Assembly (NCBI GenBank): GCA_027484055.1
Contig: JAIXQH010000023.1
Location: 1-33,115, forward strand
Length of the DNA stretch: 33,115 nt
Source of the DNA: Verrucomicrobiaceae bacterium
GTDB taxonomy: Bacteria > Verrucomicrobiota > Verrucomicrobiia > Verrucomicrobiales > Akkermansiaceae
Reading direction: 5' to 3'
Part shown: piece by piece, positions 1 through 8,380 of the stretch
How the letters are laid out: each line of letters begins with the position of its first letter
How positions within the stretch are numbered: position 1 is the stretch's first letter
Translations under genes and position numbers: made by a program
Notes under the pieces: generated by a model
The model's database searches: none
What the model was told of the DNA's origin: nothing
Seen by the model: only the letters and a program-made list of their open reading frames with translations

Positions 1-2
1 AA

Positions 3-89
3 CTTTCCGACAAGCTCTTCGATTCAATCCGCGCGCTGCTCAAAACACCCGATGTCCTGCGCTCGGTCTGCAAAACCCATACGCAATAG
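3..89 (+). CDS. 3' end of an unrecognised protein (partial)
   Basis: An open frame enters from the left edge and ends with TAG at 87-89. It gives 28 residues (LSDKLFDSIRALLKTPDVLR followed by SVCKTHTQ). The composition is protein-like, but there is too little sequence to assign a family. It could also be a chance open frame, because only 29 codons are visible. Confidence 0.4.
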   Translation, partial: LSDKLFDSIRALLKTPDVLRSVCKTHTQ

Positions 90-579
90 ACGAACTAACT
101 TATGAGAAATGGTCTAACGGCGATCCGAATACCCTATACTTCAGAGCGCCGAGCATCTCGGGTTTCAACAAATGGATTCGCTGAAATCAGTCAACGGTTG
201 ATGAATTACTTGAGGGAATCCAGCATTCCGGTACCACTCCGCTCTCCGCTAATTGGACCGCCCGATAAAGTGGATAGCGTGATTGATGAACGGCTTCCAT
301 CATCGGAGTAGGCGAAGCTATGAGGTTTGGGAAGTTTGCTGATTTAACCCACTTCTCATCGACTATCACTCCGCGAAGGTCACTACATACCGACTCGCCT
401 CCGAATACTGCCTCGCCACTGCGAGCAAGGTCTTCGCCGCGCTGCAGTGTGCAGTCGGATTGAGGCAAGCTGCTCAATATCGATTTTCTAGGGGCGGCTT
501 TTTTGAAGAGTTCCGATTGAATGAGCGGGCTCAGCGTTTACGGATTTACCTGCTTCTTCGGGGAGGTTAGGGTCGCGCG
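90..579. other. Intergenic stretch without a convincing gene
   Basis: About 490 bases between the partial gene at the left edge and the CLC gene. Short open frames exist on both strands (for example 102-311 + and 187-477 -), but they show no recognisable domain, no good ribosome binding site and no operon logic. A G-rich GGGGAGG at 560-566 probably serves as the ribosome binding site of the following gene. I looked for a fluoride (crcB) riboswitch because of the gene that follows and did not see its conserved core. Confidence 0.5.
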
Positions 580-1791
580 GTGGTTGATCGATCTGCATTC
601 ATTCGGGCGAAGTGGTGGCTGATTGTTGGGCTTATGGCGGGGGTGATCGGCTCGGCGTCGGCGTTTTTTCTGTGGGCCTTGGATGCGGTGACACGGGTGA
701 GATTTTCAGCTCCTGGGCTGATTTTTCTGCTGCCGGTGGTGGGATTGGTGATGGGGGTGATTTACCAGCGCTATGGAAAATCTGCGGAGGCGGGGACGAA
801 TTTACTGATCGATGAAATCCACGAGCCGGGCGCTGGGGTGCCGCGGCGGATGGCACCGTTGATCCTGTTTGGCACGCTGCTAACGCATTTGTTCGGCGGT
901 TCGGCGGGGCGTGAGGGCACGGCGCTGCAGATGGGTGGGGGAATCGCGGCGGTTTTCGCGCGGTGGTTCAAGTTGGATGTAGCGGGGGTTCGGCTCCTCT
1001 TGATGGCGGGGGTGGCGGCGGGATTTGGTTCGGTCTTTGGCACGCCGATCGCAGGGGCAGTGTTTGCGGTGGAGGTATTAGTCGTCGGTGGGATCCGGAC
1101 AGCGGCGCTGATGCCGTGCTTCGTGGCAGCGCTGGTGGCGGATTGGACCTGTCGTGCGTGGGGCGGCTCGCACACGGTGTATCCGGTGGTGGCGGCTCCG
1201 AGTGATGTTTGGCTGCTGGGTAAAGTGCTGCTAGGCGGGCTGGCCTTCGGTCTAGCGGCGAGGCTGTTTGCGGCGGTGTCGCATAGGCTGAGTGAGCAGT
1301 TTAAGGCGCGGATTACCCGACCGGAGTTGCGCCCGGTGGTGGGTGGGTTCTTGGTGCTAGGTCTGCTTTTCCTATGTGGGAGCTCGGATTATTTGGGCTT
1401 GGGGGTGCTGGGAAGCCATCCAGGTGCGGTGACTCTGCCGTCACTTTTCACGGTCACGCCGATTTCCAGTTTGGCATGGCTGTGGAAGTTGGTTTTCACG
1501 GTGGTGACGCTGAGTTCTGGGTTCAAAGGGGGTGAGGTGACGCCGTTGTTTTTTATCGGCGCTGCGCTGGGGCATAGTTTGGCGGCGGTCCTCGGGGCAC
1601 CGGTTGATTTGTTTGCGGCGCTTGGGTTTGTCGCGATTTTCGCGGGTGCGAGTAAAACGCCGATCGCCTCGACTCTGCTGGGGCTTGAGCTATTTGGCGC
1701 GCAGAATGGCATCTATCTAGCGGCGGCGTGTCTGGTGGCTTATCATTGCAGCGGTCAGAGAGGGATCTACCGGACCCAGCGCTCGGCTTAG
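580..1791 (+). CDS. CLC-family anion transporter, probably fluoride/proton antiporter (CLC-F type)
   Basis: This 403-residue integral membrane protein of the CLC family should move halide or fluoride across the inner membrane. The frame starts at a GTG, with GGGGAGG 13 bases upstream. Seen in the sequence: AGTNLLIDEIH at about residues 71-81, GREGT at 110-114 with the gating Glu at 112, GTPIAGAVFAVEV around 150-165, and GGEVTPLFFIGAALG from about 317. Classical chloride CLCs carry GSGIP, GREGP and GxFxP. GREGT together with the GGEVTPLF segment and loss of GSGIP are, from family knowledge, marks of the fluoride-exporting branch. No cytoplasmic CBS domains are present and the length suits the short bacterial type. 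The next feature downstream is a tRNA, so the gene appears to be transcribed alone. Fluoride specificity is inferred, not shown. Confidence 0.82.
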   Translation: MVDRSAFIRAKWWLIVGLMAGVIGSASAFFLWALDAVTRVRFSAPGLIFLLPVVGLVMGVIYQRYGKSAEAGTNLLIDEIHEPGAGVPRRMAPLILFGTLLTHLFGGSAGREGTALQMGGGIAAVFARWFKLDVAGVRLLLMAGVAAGFGSVFGTPIAGAVFAVEVLVVGGIRTAALMPCFVAALVADWTCRAWGGSHTVYPVVAAPSDVWLLGKVLLGGLAFGLAARLFAAVSHRLSEQFKARITRPELRPVVGGFLVLGLLFLCGSSDYLGLGVLGSHPGAVTLPSLFTVTPISSLAWLWKLVFTVVTLSSGFKGGEVTPLFFIGAALGHSLAAVLGAPVDLFAALGFVAIFAGASKTPIASTLLGLELFGAQNGIYLAAACLVAYHCSGQRGIYRTQRSA

Positions 1792-1869
1792 AATTTTTGA
1801 GAAATGACAAGTGGCTTGCTTGGACTGGAGAGTGGGTTTATTTCCCATCACAGCAGTGCAAGCACTCAC

Positions 1870-1941
1870 GCCTCCGTAGTTCAATGGATAGAACGACGGT
1901 TTCCTAAACTGTAAATTCGTGTTCGATTCACGACGGGGGCA
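1870..1941 (+). tRNA. tRNA-Arg (anticodon CCU)
   Basis: A complete cloverleaf can be drawn by hand. The acceptor arm is GCCTCCG (1870-1876) with CGGGGGC (1934-1940), containing one G-U pair. The D stem is GTTC/GAAC. The anticodon stem ACGGT/ACTGT encloses TTCCTAA, with the CCT anticodon at 1903-1905. The T arm is TCGTG, loop TTCGATT, CACGA. The discriminator base is A1941 and CCA is not encoded. It reads the rare AGG codon. The DNA downstream is decayed and holds a toxin-antitoxin remnant, which fits a tRNA 3' end serving as an integration target, but I saw no second copy of the tRNA 3' end. Confidence 0.95.
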
Positions 1942-2579
1942 TTTCTTGGAAAATCGCTGAAACCCCTATGGTCTATAGGTTTTCCGATGAGATTAACCCG
2001 ATATCCGAAGTTGGATCATGTTCGGCTACGAGGCGCATGTTTTGGCCGATGATGCTCTGTCTGTGACCCGGCCTCCGGGTGACTCAGGTGGCGACTTCGG
2101 CGAAGTTGCCCTAGGTCATTGTGAAATGTTGTCGATAAGCGGCTTATGCTTGCTCGGCCCACCCCAACTTTCGGCGATGGAGCGCGCGCGGGGGCGGCTG
2201 CGTTTGCCACCGCTACTCCGGGGCGCTGACTCCGAACGGCGGATTGGTGGCGTGGGATCACTGTCTCCAACACTGCGGAGTGATCGCCGAGCTTGCCTAA
2301 AACTACCCATAGCCTCGCACCAGCCCGAACGCCACGCCCGTGGCCGACATTCTCAAGATGACGAGCCGTGGCCAAAATCACCGGCATGCACCAAGGTGGG
2401 CTTTGCGGCGAGAATGCGTTACGCAGGCTTTGCGCGGGCCTCGACGTCTCCCAAGTGCAAGCCTGGGACTTCGGTATCTAGTCTGCCTGCCGTGATGCAT
2501 ACCAAAGCGCCATCATGCCAGAAAACATTGATGGTTTCAGGGATCTTAAAATCCGTCTTGTTTCAAATGACTGGTCATA
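1942..2579. other. Probable decayed DNA between tRNA-Arg and the toxin-antitoxin pair
   Basis: About 640 bases without a convincing intact gene. A 196-codon frame (2018-2608, +) is rich in Arg, Pro and Ser and resembles nothing I know. A protein-like short stretch ends at a TAG near 2480 in another frame (..GLDVSQVQAWDFGI), which suggests a broken gene. The position directly behind a tRNA makes a degraded mobile segment plausible. Confidence 0.4.
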
Positions 2580-2807
2580 ATGAAAACAATCACCGCAACC
2601 GAGTTTAAGTCGAAGTGTCTACAATTGTTGGATGAAGTTCAGAGGTCCGGCCAGAACCTCGTCATCTCCAAGCGCGGTAAGCCCGTCGCACGAGTGGTGG
2701 CTGAGCGGGAATCGAAACCGTGGCTGCCCCTCCGTAGCAAGGGCAGCTATCTCAGCGAACCCTTCGAGCCAGTACTTGGGGAAACGGAAATCGACACGCT
2801 GAAGTGA
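2580..2807 (+). CDS. Phd/YefM-family antitoxin
   Basis: This 75-residue protein would act as the DNA-binding antitoxin of a type II toxin-antitoxin pair, neutralising the PIN toxin and repressing the operon. The N-terminus MKTITATEFKSKCLQLLDEV and the following ISKRGKPVARVV are the typical beta-alpha-beta Phd/YefM fold. The C-terminal third (residues 50-75, acidic) is the usual toxin-binding tail. The ATG at 2580 gives full family length. Its TGA overlaps the GTG start of the toxin (GTGA at 2804-2807), the normal translational coupling of such pairs. It is intact although its partner is frameshifted. Confidence 0.85.
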   Translation: MKTITATEFKSKCLQLLDEVQRSGQNLVISKRGKPVARVVAERESKPWLPLRSKGSYLSEPFEPVLGETEIDTLK

Positions 2808-3210
2808 ACACTCCTCCCGTTTTGGACACGCACATCTGGATCTGGTGGATGCTCGGCGATCCGAGCCTGAGCCACACCGAGCGGGACGCGCTGGATGCCC
2901 TACCTGCGGAACCCCGGCCGATCTTCTGCGAGATCAGCCTATGGGAATTCGCAACGCTGGTGGATCTAGGCCGGGTGGAAATCGAAGGTCCAATCGAAAA
3001 TTGGCTCCGGGTCGCAGCGTCACCCTCAACCTTAAAGATTCAAGCGATTACTCTGGGAATCGTCGCTGAAATGAACCGACTGCCCGCCACATTCCACCTA
3101 ACCCGGCAGATCGGTTGATCTTCGCTACCGTTCACGCCCTCAAGCTTCCGCTCGCCACCATGGATCGCAAAATCCGGAGATCAAAAATGGTCAAGATTTG
3201 GAAACCCTAG
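2804..3210 (+). pseudogene. PIN-domain (VapC-type) toxin, frameshifted
   Basis: This was a PIN-domain ribonuclease toxin paired with the Phd-type antitoxin. The frame begins at GTG 2804 and shows VLDTHIWIWW with the metal-binding Asp at residue 8, then CEISLWEFATL with Glu 43. The frame breaks after LPATFH and stops at TGA 3116-3118, 104 residues in. Reading one frame over from 3100 restores the family ending: NPADRLIFATVHALKLPLAT, then MDRKIRRSKMVKIWKP with TAG at 3208-3210. One base therefore appears to be missing at about 3095-3100. The product made as written lacks the distal acidic motif (the Asp of PADR) and the last strand, so it should be inactive. A sequencing error is the main alternative. 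Confidence 0.85.
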
Positions 3211-3391
3211 AAATCGTAAGATCCCAGTTAACAGTCAGACTTTCTATCGATATATCCGTAAGTCGCTGATTGGTAGAGAAAGCATCATAATGCACTAGCG
3301 TCATAACAAGCGGTCGCCTCTCCGGCACGGATTTTTCGCCAACGCCTTTTTTACCCTTTCCATCGCACTGCTGGAATTGGATTCTTCCAAT
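3211..3391. other. Intergenic, with a REP-like half element
   Basis: About 180 bases between the broken toxin and the large membrane protein gene. The only structure noticed is a CAGACTTTCTAT segment at 3236-3247, which matches 12 bases of the REP-like element at 8299-8317. No clear ribosome binding site precedes the next gene. Confidence 0.4.
3236..3247 (+). repeat. REP-like fragment (half site)
   Basis: CAGACTTTCTAT is identical to part of the REP-like element at 8299-8317 and close to the one at 10815-10833. Here the left arm (AAAAGC) is missing, so it cannot form the hairpin. It may be a remnant or a chance match. Confidence 0.35.
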
Positions 3392-5443
3392 ATGTCAGAT
3401 ATCCACATTCGCTTGATCGAAGCGGCGGTGCGCCCGCTTTTGGATCAAGAGGAACTCAAGCAATCAGCTGCCGATTTCTTGGGTCAACAAACGCCGACGA
3501 ATGCAGAAGCCACTGCCATGCTCCGGCGTTGGGATGAAGTGGATTCCCGAAAGGGTAAATCGTGGTGGAACATTGGACTGTGGTTGCTAGTAATTGTGGC
3601 GTCGGCAGGCATGGTGCTCTCAAGCATCGACGATGTGCGCTGGCTGCTACCTTGGGGAAAAGGGGTTTCAACAGACTCACTTTTTGAACCACTTCCCGAA
3701 CCCTCTGAGCAAGCTGCAAGCAAACTCAACGACGCGGATAGATTATTGCTGTTCGGAGATATGACCAAGGAGCGCCGGAGTGAGCGCAAGCAAGCGCTTT
3801 GGAAAAGCGAACCCGAAAATCCGGCCTATTATGCCGACTATGCTGGTGCATACATCCGCGACCACAGAAAACTACCGCCCGATTATTTTGAGATCACCCG
3901 GCGGATTGATCCCACAAATTCATGGTTCACCTATCTGGCCGCCGCCACTGAAGCGCAGGGCGCAGTGAAAGCAAACACACGCAACCGCAAGCGGGAAAAA
4001 ATCGGCCGAAAAATGGTTTATCTAAGTGCCAAGGAGTGGGAAGTCTTGGATCAAAAGCGTCTGGATCGTTGTCTGGACTTAATTCGCCAAGCTCGGGATC
4101 AGCCGAAATATGAAGATTATGAGATGGATCTGTTAAAGAAGCGCCAGACTTTGCTGCCGCAGGATACTCTCAATGAAAAAAGAGATTCACTTAGCATTCT
4201 TAGTTCTACAACCGTCTTATCCAATATCGGGTTAAGAACGCTCGGTGATGTATTTTATGCAAAAGCGTGGAGTCTTGGCGAATCGGGTGATCGTGAAGGG
4301 TTTCAAGAAATTTGCCGCGATGGAGAACTGTTTTTAAAAAGGTTTTCCAATGCCGGACCGGGCTGTCTTGTCGATGGACTGGTGATGGCTGTCACCGCCA
4401 ATAATATTTCGGAGGGGTTTGGATTCACCGCTGAGAAGTTTGGACTCACGCATGATGCTACCCAGTGGAAAGAGATTGCTAAACGACTGACCGATCGAAA
4501 AGCCGGGGCAGATTCCCGCAAAGTTATGGTGGACGGCAAAGCCGTGGAATCTGTCGCGCTCTCACGAGGATTTTTAACCAGCTCCATCGCTATGATGGTT
4601 CGCCAAGCGGAAAACCCGCCGCCCTTGCGTGACGTGGATTTAAAACCGATGCGTATGGTTGAAAATGAATGGTTATCGCGGATCTTCAGTTATAGGACTT
4701 GGATCTTGATGGCCATCTTTCTCGGGCTTGTCGCGAGCTATCGGTATTATGTCGGAGCCATGCCACGCTGCTTAGGGAGACGGATGGTCGATTTGTTAGG
4801 GCAAACTGATTGGCTCTGGATTGCTGGGGCAGGAGTGCTGTTGCCGTTCTTTTTCGTGATGGTGATTAATCAGCTGACGCCACTCGGCGGGCAGGCGTAT
4901 GGCGCGGTCGGTGATGCCGAACTCTTGCCGCTCTGCCACTTCATCGGGCTAGTGCTCTTGTGGCTGATCGTGCCGCCGCAAATCGTGCGGTGGCGTTTGG
5001 CTAAAATCGCCGGTGGCTTTGGCTTTCAAAAGGTGTCACGGATCGGTTGGGCGGTGGTCGCCGGGGCAGTGGCATTTTGCCCCCTGATCGGCTGGGCAGT
5101 GCTGCTGGGTAAGGATGGAGAGGTTCTGGATTGGGCTGCAATATTTCTTCTGGCCTCCTCGATTGGTTGGGTGATGATCGTTCCCGTAATTACTCTCTGG
5201 GGCCGACGTGACCGCCGACTTTACTGGGCAGCTTCCTCCATCGTTCTTCCCCGAGTTTATCCCGGGTGCCTGCTTTTACTCGCACTGGCCAGCTTCGCGT
5301 TTCACGCTTCGGAACGCTATTGGTTCAAACAGGACTGGATGTTGAAGTTCGATGTCGAAAATCCAGGCTGGAGTGTTTACGAGTCGAAAGTCGCCACTCA
5401 AATGTGGAAGGAATTGCGCGACATACTTGGCGATAAGCTGTGA
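3392..5443 (+). CDS. Large multi-pass membrane protein of unknown function
   Basis: I do not recognise a named family. The 683-residue protein (from ATG 3392; a TTG at 3377 would add five residues) has a short cytoplasmic-looking helical N-terminus (MSDIHIRLIEAAVRPLLDQE..) and one membrane helix at about residues 58-77. A large hydrophilic, mostly helical domain follows to about residue 430, with Tyr- and Asp-rich segments that could be TPR-like. About five to six further hydrophobic helices lie between residues 435 and 645. The architecture suggests a sensor or scaffold with an extracytoplasmic domain. The N-terminus resembles the short regulatory tails of proteins that often sit next to ECF sigma factors, but no sigma factor is adjacent here. 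It converges on the following minus-strand gene with only 12 bases between the stops. Confidence 0.7.
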   Translation: MSDIHIRLIEAAVRPLLDQEELKQSAADFLGQQTPTNAEATAMLRRWDEVDSRKGKSWWNIGLWLLVIVASAGMVLSSIDDVRWLLPWGKGVSTDSLFEPLPEPSEQAASKLNDADRLLLFGDMTKERRSERKQALWKSEPENPAYYADYAGAYIRDHRKLPPDYFEITRRIDPTNSWFTYLAAATEAQGAVKANTRNRKREKIGRKMVYLSAKEWEVLDQKRLDRCLDLIRQARDQPKYEDYEMDLLKKRQTLLPQDTLNEKRDSLSILSSTTVLSNIGLRTLGDVFYAKAWSLGESGDREGFQEICRDGELFLKRFSNAGPGCLVDGLVMAVTANNISEGFGFTAEKFGLTHDATQWKEIAKRLTDRKAGADSRKVMVDGKAVESVALSRGFLTSSIAMMVRQAENPPPLRDVDLKPMRMVENEWLSRIFSYRTWILMAIFLGLVASYRYYVGAMPRCLGRRMVDLLGQTDWLWIAGAGVLLPFFFVMVINQLTPLGGQAYGAVGDAELLPLCHFIGLVLLWLIVPPQIVRWRLAKIAGGFGFQKVSRIGWAVVAGAVAFCPLIGWAVLLGKDGEVLDWAAIFLLASSIGWVMIVPVITLWGRRDRRLYWAASSIVLPRVYPGCLLLLALASFAFHASERYWFKQDWMLKFDVENPGWSVYESKVATQMWKELRDILGDKL

Positions 5444-5455
5444 TGCTTCTCCACG

Positions 5456-6763
5456 TCACTTGATCCCATGCTGCTGCTTAAACGCTGCTTTCCCAGCGGC
5501 ATCCTCTTTGGGCCAGTTTTGGGAAATTCTTCGAAGCGTTTTGTCGCGATCCTTGCCCGGGGGCAGGGTCAGCGCCCATTGAGCGGCGGTGGCGGGTTCG
5601 TATTTGGAAACGGTTTCGGCGTAACTACTGATAGCAGAGTTTTTGGTAGGCCCGTCGGCGGCATTGCTGAGCCATTTTCCCGCAGCTTGGTAGTCGTTCT
5701 GGGTCCACGTGCGAACGAGATCCCTGACTTTATCATCTGCTTTTTCCGGCGATAATTTTTCACCCACCCACTGGATCCACTGACCGTTTTCGTCGCCCTT
5801 CAAATTATATAATCCGCCGGCAAAGCTATCGAGCTCCGCAGGGGTGAAATTCGACTTCGCGATCCATTGGGTGCTGGCTGCGAATCCAGATTTGATCAAA
5901 TCGTTGTTGAAATCACTTATGGCCCTATCCGACAATTCGGCGCGGGTTTTTTCATCGGTTATACCTGCTAAGTGTTCCCGCAGTGCGGTGAGGGTGGCCG
6001 TCCTCTCATCGGGGGTTGTCGCAGCTTCGATGATTTCAGAGATGGATGAATTCGCGTCCTTCAATCCCAACTCGCCGATGAGCTTGAAAGCCAGCTTGGG
6101 ATCCTGTGTTGCCGTTCCAGAAATAAGACCTGTTTTGACGTCGTCGGTGATAAGGTCAGGAAACTTTGCGCTGTTGTTTTTTACCCATTCGAGAGCGGAA
6201 GTCGGGTCTTGCTTCGCCCATTGTGAAAGTGAAGAGGAGACGATGTAAGAACCCATGCGGTTGTCTTTGTGGAGGTCCGGCGATTCCGTGAAAAGGGTTA
6301 GCGCTGCCAGTGGGTGATCGTTGGCGAGCGTCAAGATGGAGAAGGCGACAAGATTCTGGCGGGTCTCGTCCTTGAGATCCTTGGCCGCTTGGACTGCGGT
6401 GATGAGGAATTTCAATTGCGAGGTGTCGAGTGACATCATGCGATCCATCAAGTCCATCATGCGCTTTTGCTGGGCCTCATCGGGTTGTTTGCCCTTTTTC
6501 TCAAAAGCCTCCATTTCTTTGGCGAAGGCAATGAACTCATTGGCGACTAACTGGGCGCTGGCCTGTTTGTTTTCCCGCTCGCGCTTGGTGCTGCGAATCG
6601 GGTCGTTGGGGTTGGAGGGATCGATAGAAATACCAAGCTGCGCGGCAGCGGCGGCGAGTTTTGCATGCCTCTCGCGGACAGTGGTGAGCTGTTGCTGATT
6701 GGAAATGCCGAACAGTCCGGCGACGAGCAGGATGAGAATGGCGAGGGCGATGGAAAATTTCAT
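5456..6763 (-). CDS. Membrane-anchored helical-repeat protein (paralogue of upstream gene)
   Basis: This 435-residue protein has one N-terminal signal anchor (residues about 4-20) and a long, probably periplasmic helical region. Repeats of the form WAKQDPTSALEWV, TQWIAKSNF, QWIQWVGEKL, GKWLSNAADG and AQWALTLPPG recur about every 35-50 residues, like a solenoid. The gene upstream (6773-8023) encodes the same motif (WAEKDPASASAWF), so the two are tandem paralogues. Only 9 bases separate them and they should be co-transcribed. The start is ATG at 6763. This type of protein is common in Verrucomicrobia in my recollection, but its function is not established and I assign none. Confidence 0.75.
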   Translation of the reverse strand: MKFSIALAILILLVAGLFGISNQQQLTTVRERHAKLAAAAAQLGISIDPSNPNDPIRSTKRERENKQASAQLVANEFIAFAKEMEAFEKKGKQPDEAQQKRMMDLMDRMMSLDTSQLKFLITAVQAAKDLKDETRQNLVAFSILTLANDHPLAALTLFTESPDLHKDNRMGSYIVSSSLSQWAKQDPTSALEWVKNNSAKFPDLITDDVKTGLISGTATQDPKLAFKLIGELGLKDANSSISEIIEAATTPDERTATLTALREHLAGITDEKTRAELSDRAISDFNNDLIKSGFAASTQWIAKSNFTPAELDSFAGGLYNLKGDENGQWIQWVGEKLSPEKADDKVRDLVRTWTQNDYQAAGKWLSNAADGPTKNSAISSYAETVSKYEPATAAQWALTLPPGKDRDKTLRRISQNWPKEDAAGKAAFKQQHGIK

Positions 6764-6772
6764 CTATGGGGG

Positions 6773-8023
6773 CTACTCAAGTTTTTTGAGAATTTCTGCG
6801 CGGCGTTTTGAATCGGTGATTTTCTCAGCGAGGACCCGAGCCTGTTCTTGGTTTTGGCGCGCAGAGTAGCCGTCGAGAAAGGTGGCGAGCACGTCATCAT
6901 TTCCAGTCGCTGTGTTGTATTCGACAGCAAGCTCCGCAGCTTCAGAAAACTCCATTTTGTTACCATTTCCGGTGGCGTTGGCCAGTGCCTTGCCAGTGAC
7001 GGTGCTAATGGATGCCGGGGCTTGGGCGCTGACCCATTCCCGCATGGTGTCGATATCGCTGCGGGTGACTTTTTTCTGATATGAAAATCTTCCGAGTTGT
7101 GATTCCGCAGCCCCCTCGACGCAGGCAGTGCGCTCGGCGGGTGTTGCTTTGATACGGTCTAAGAACTCGGTGACTTTTACAAAGCCGGCATCATCCACCA
7201 TGGAGGATGCCTTCTCAGCAAGTGCTCGTGTTTGCTCCTTTTCAGACAATTGGCCGCGGACCAGCTTGGCGAAGGCTGCTTGATCTTCTTCCTTCAGTGC
7301 TTGGGGAGATTGTTGGAGAGCCTCCCTTCGCTGATCCTCTGGCAGCGCTGCCAAGCGACGTCCGGCGGCTTCTGCATCAGAGCTGATTAGCGTGTTGATC
7401 AGATTCCCTTCAAATCGAAGGCGTGTCCGACTTTTTCCATCAAGTGATTTGCTGTCAAATTTCCCAGCGGCGATTTGTCGGTCGAACCAGGCACTCGCGC
7501 TGGCCGGGTCTTTTTCAGCCCACTCATGCAGGGCATTGGTTAGCGACCAGCTCAAGAAACTTTGATCATCCTCCAAGCGGGCAGTGTAATGGGTCAGCAC
7601 ATACTCAGGATCTTTTTTTCCGAGTGGCATGATGAGCATTTGCTCCAACTGCTCGCGGGATTCCTTGGGCAGGTCGAGCGCAGCGATTTCATCCAAGGCG
7701 CTGATGAGTTCTTCCTTGCTCATGGCCATCACGCGTTGCTGGAACTTGATCTGACTCCGCATGTCTCCCATGCCGCTGCCACGGCGCATTTCCCCAAACG
7801 TTGCTGCGATTTTTTTCCAATCCAACGGCTCCTTGTCTTTTTCCGGCTTGGTGGCCGAAGATGGCGAAACCTCAGCCAATTCACCAGTTTTTCGTGACGC
7901 GATGGCTTGCTGGAGGATGCGGCTTTGCTCTACCAGTGAGGATATGGTGTGCCGCTGGTTTCCAAGCCAGGCACCAGCAATGGCAAGCGCGACGAGTGGA
8001 GCGAGGAAAAGTTTAAGTTTCAA
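6773..8023 (-). CDS. Membrane-anchored helical-repeat protein, first gene of a tandem paralogous pair
   Basis: A protein of 416 residues with a signal anchor (MKLKLFLAPLVALAIAGAWL), a Glu/Lys-rich linker to about residue 70, then a helical region containing WAEKDPASASAWFDRQ and related repeats. It shares anchor, layout and motif with its downstream neighbour at 5456-6763. The start codon is TTG at 8023-8021 on the minus strand, supported by a strong ribosome binding site (AGGAGGG) nine bases upstream. It is the promoter-proximal gene of the pair. Function is unknown. A scaffold or protein-interaction role in the periplasm is a guess from the repeat structure. Confidence 0.75.
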   Translation of the reverse strand: MKLKLFLAPLVALAIAGAWLGNQRHTISSLVEQSRILQQAIASRKTGELAEVSPSSATKPEKDKEPLDWKKIAATFGEMRRGSGMGDMRSQIKFQQRVMAMSKEELISALDEIAALDLPKESREQLEQMLIMPLGKKDPEYVLTHYTARLEDDQSFLSWSLTNALHEWAEKDPASASAWFDRQIAAGKFDSKSLDGKSRTRLRFEGNLINTLISSDAEAAGRRLAALPEDQRREALQQSPQALKEEDQAAFAKLVRGQLSEKEQTRALAEKASSMVDDAGFVKVTEFLDRIKATPAERTACVEGAAESQLGRFSYQKKVTRSDIDTMREWVSAQAPASISTVTGKALANATGNGNKMEFSEAAELAVEYNTATGNDDVLATFLDGYSARQNQEQARVLAEKITDSKRRAEILKKLE

Positions 8024-8031
8024 CAGTCAGA

Positions 8032-8038
8032 CCCTCCT
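8032..8038 (-). promoter_or_regulatory. Ribosome binding site deciding a TTG start
   Basis: On the minus strand AGGAGGG lies nine bases before TTG at 8023. No ATG or GTG is better placed, so this site fixes the unusual start of the upstream repeat protein. Confidence 0.65.
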
Positions 8039-8077
8039 AAATGTCATGCGGCAGTGTCAATTCCGGATCGTTCTGTT

Positions 8078-8096
8078 AAAAAGCTAGGCTTTTTAT
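8078..8096 (+). repeat. REP-like palindrome
   Basis: AAAAAGC (8078-8084), loop TAG, GCTTTTT (8088-8094), followed by AT. The arms are a perfect 7-base inverted repeat. The same arms occur at 32827-32845 directly upstream of the RAYT transposase gene, so this is likely a member of the REP family that enzyme acts on. Confidence 0.65.
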
Positions 8097-8298
8097 CATG
8101 CTGTTAAAGAATGGCGGCTAAATGGATTCCTCATTTACGGATATTCAAACGAAAAAACGCGGCGTTTCTTTCATTATCCCGCAAACCGATGGCTGTAATG
8201 GGCAGCGGGCACCGCGTCGGCCTTGTTGTAAAAAGGCCATTATAACTTTTACTGCGGGGCCTGATTCGCCCACTTGAAGTCTAGCTTATTTTATGTTC

Positions 8299-8317
8299 TA
8301 AAAGCCAGACTTTCTAT
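8299..8317 (+). repeat. REP-like palindrome (diverged copy)
   Basis: TAAAAGCCAGACTTTCTAT follows the pattern AAAAGCC..nCTTTnTAT seen at 32827-32845, with one mismatch in the right arm. It lies just before the integrase remnant. Confidence 0.5.
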
Positions 8318-8380
8318 AAATACTTCGCCGCCCCGGGGAGATCCAATAGGGAGAAGGGGATTGAATCCCCTTGCTTCGGG

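Larger units (their letters stand above)
8024..8380. other. Intergenic region with several palindromes, no gene
   Basis: About 350 bases between the minus-strand repeat protein pair and the integrase remnant. It holds a perfect REP-like hairpin at 8078-8094, a second REP-like copy at 8299-8317 and a GGCCTT/AAGGCC hairpin at 8219-8238. An inverted AAGTCTAGCTTATTTTA at about 8277-8293 resembles the REP arm in reverse. No coding frame is convincing. Confidence 0.5.

Noticed and set aside
187..477. 96-codon minus-strand frame near the left edge
   Set aside because: No family resemblance, no ribosome binding site and no neighbour linked to it.
340..579. Fluoride riboswitch before the CLC-F-like gene
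   Set aside because: The conserved crcB-motif core segments were not found by eye.
2018..2608. 196-codon + strand frame behind the tRNA
   Set aside because: Composition is Arg/Pro/Ser-rich without a domain, and it overlaps the start of the well-supported antitoxin gene in another frame.
8219..8238. GGCCTT/AAGGCC hairpin as a rho-independent terminator
   Set aside because: No T-run follows on either strand and no gene end is close on the matching side.
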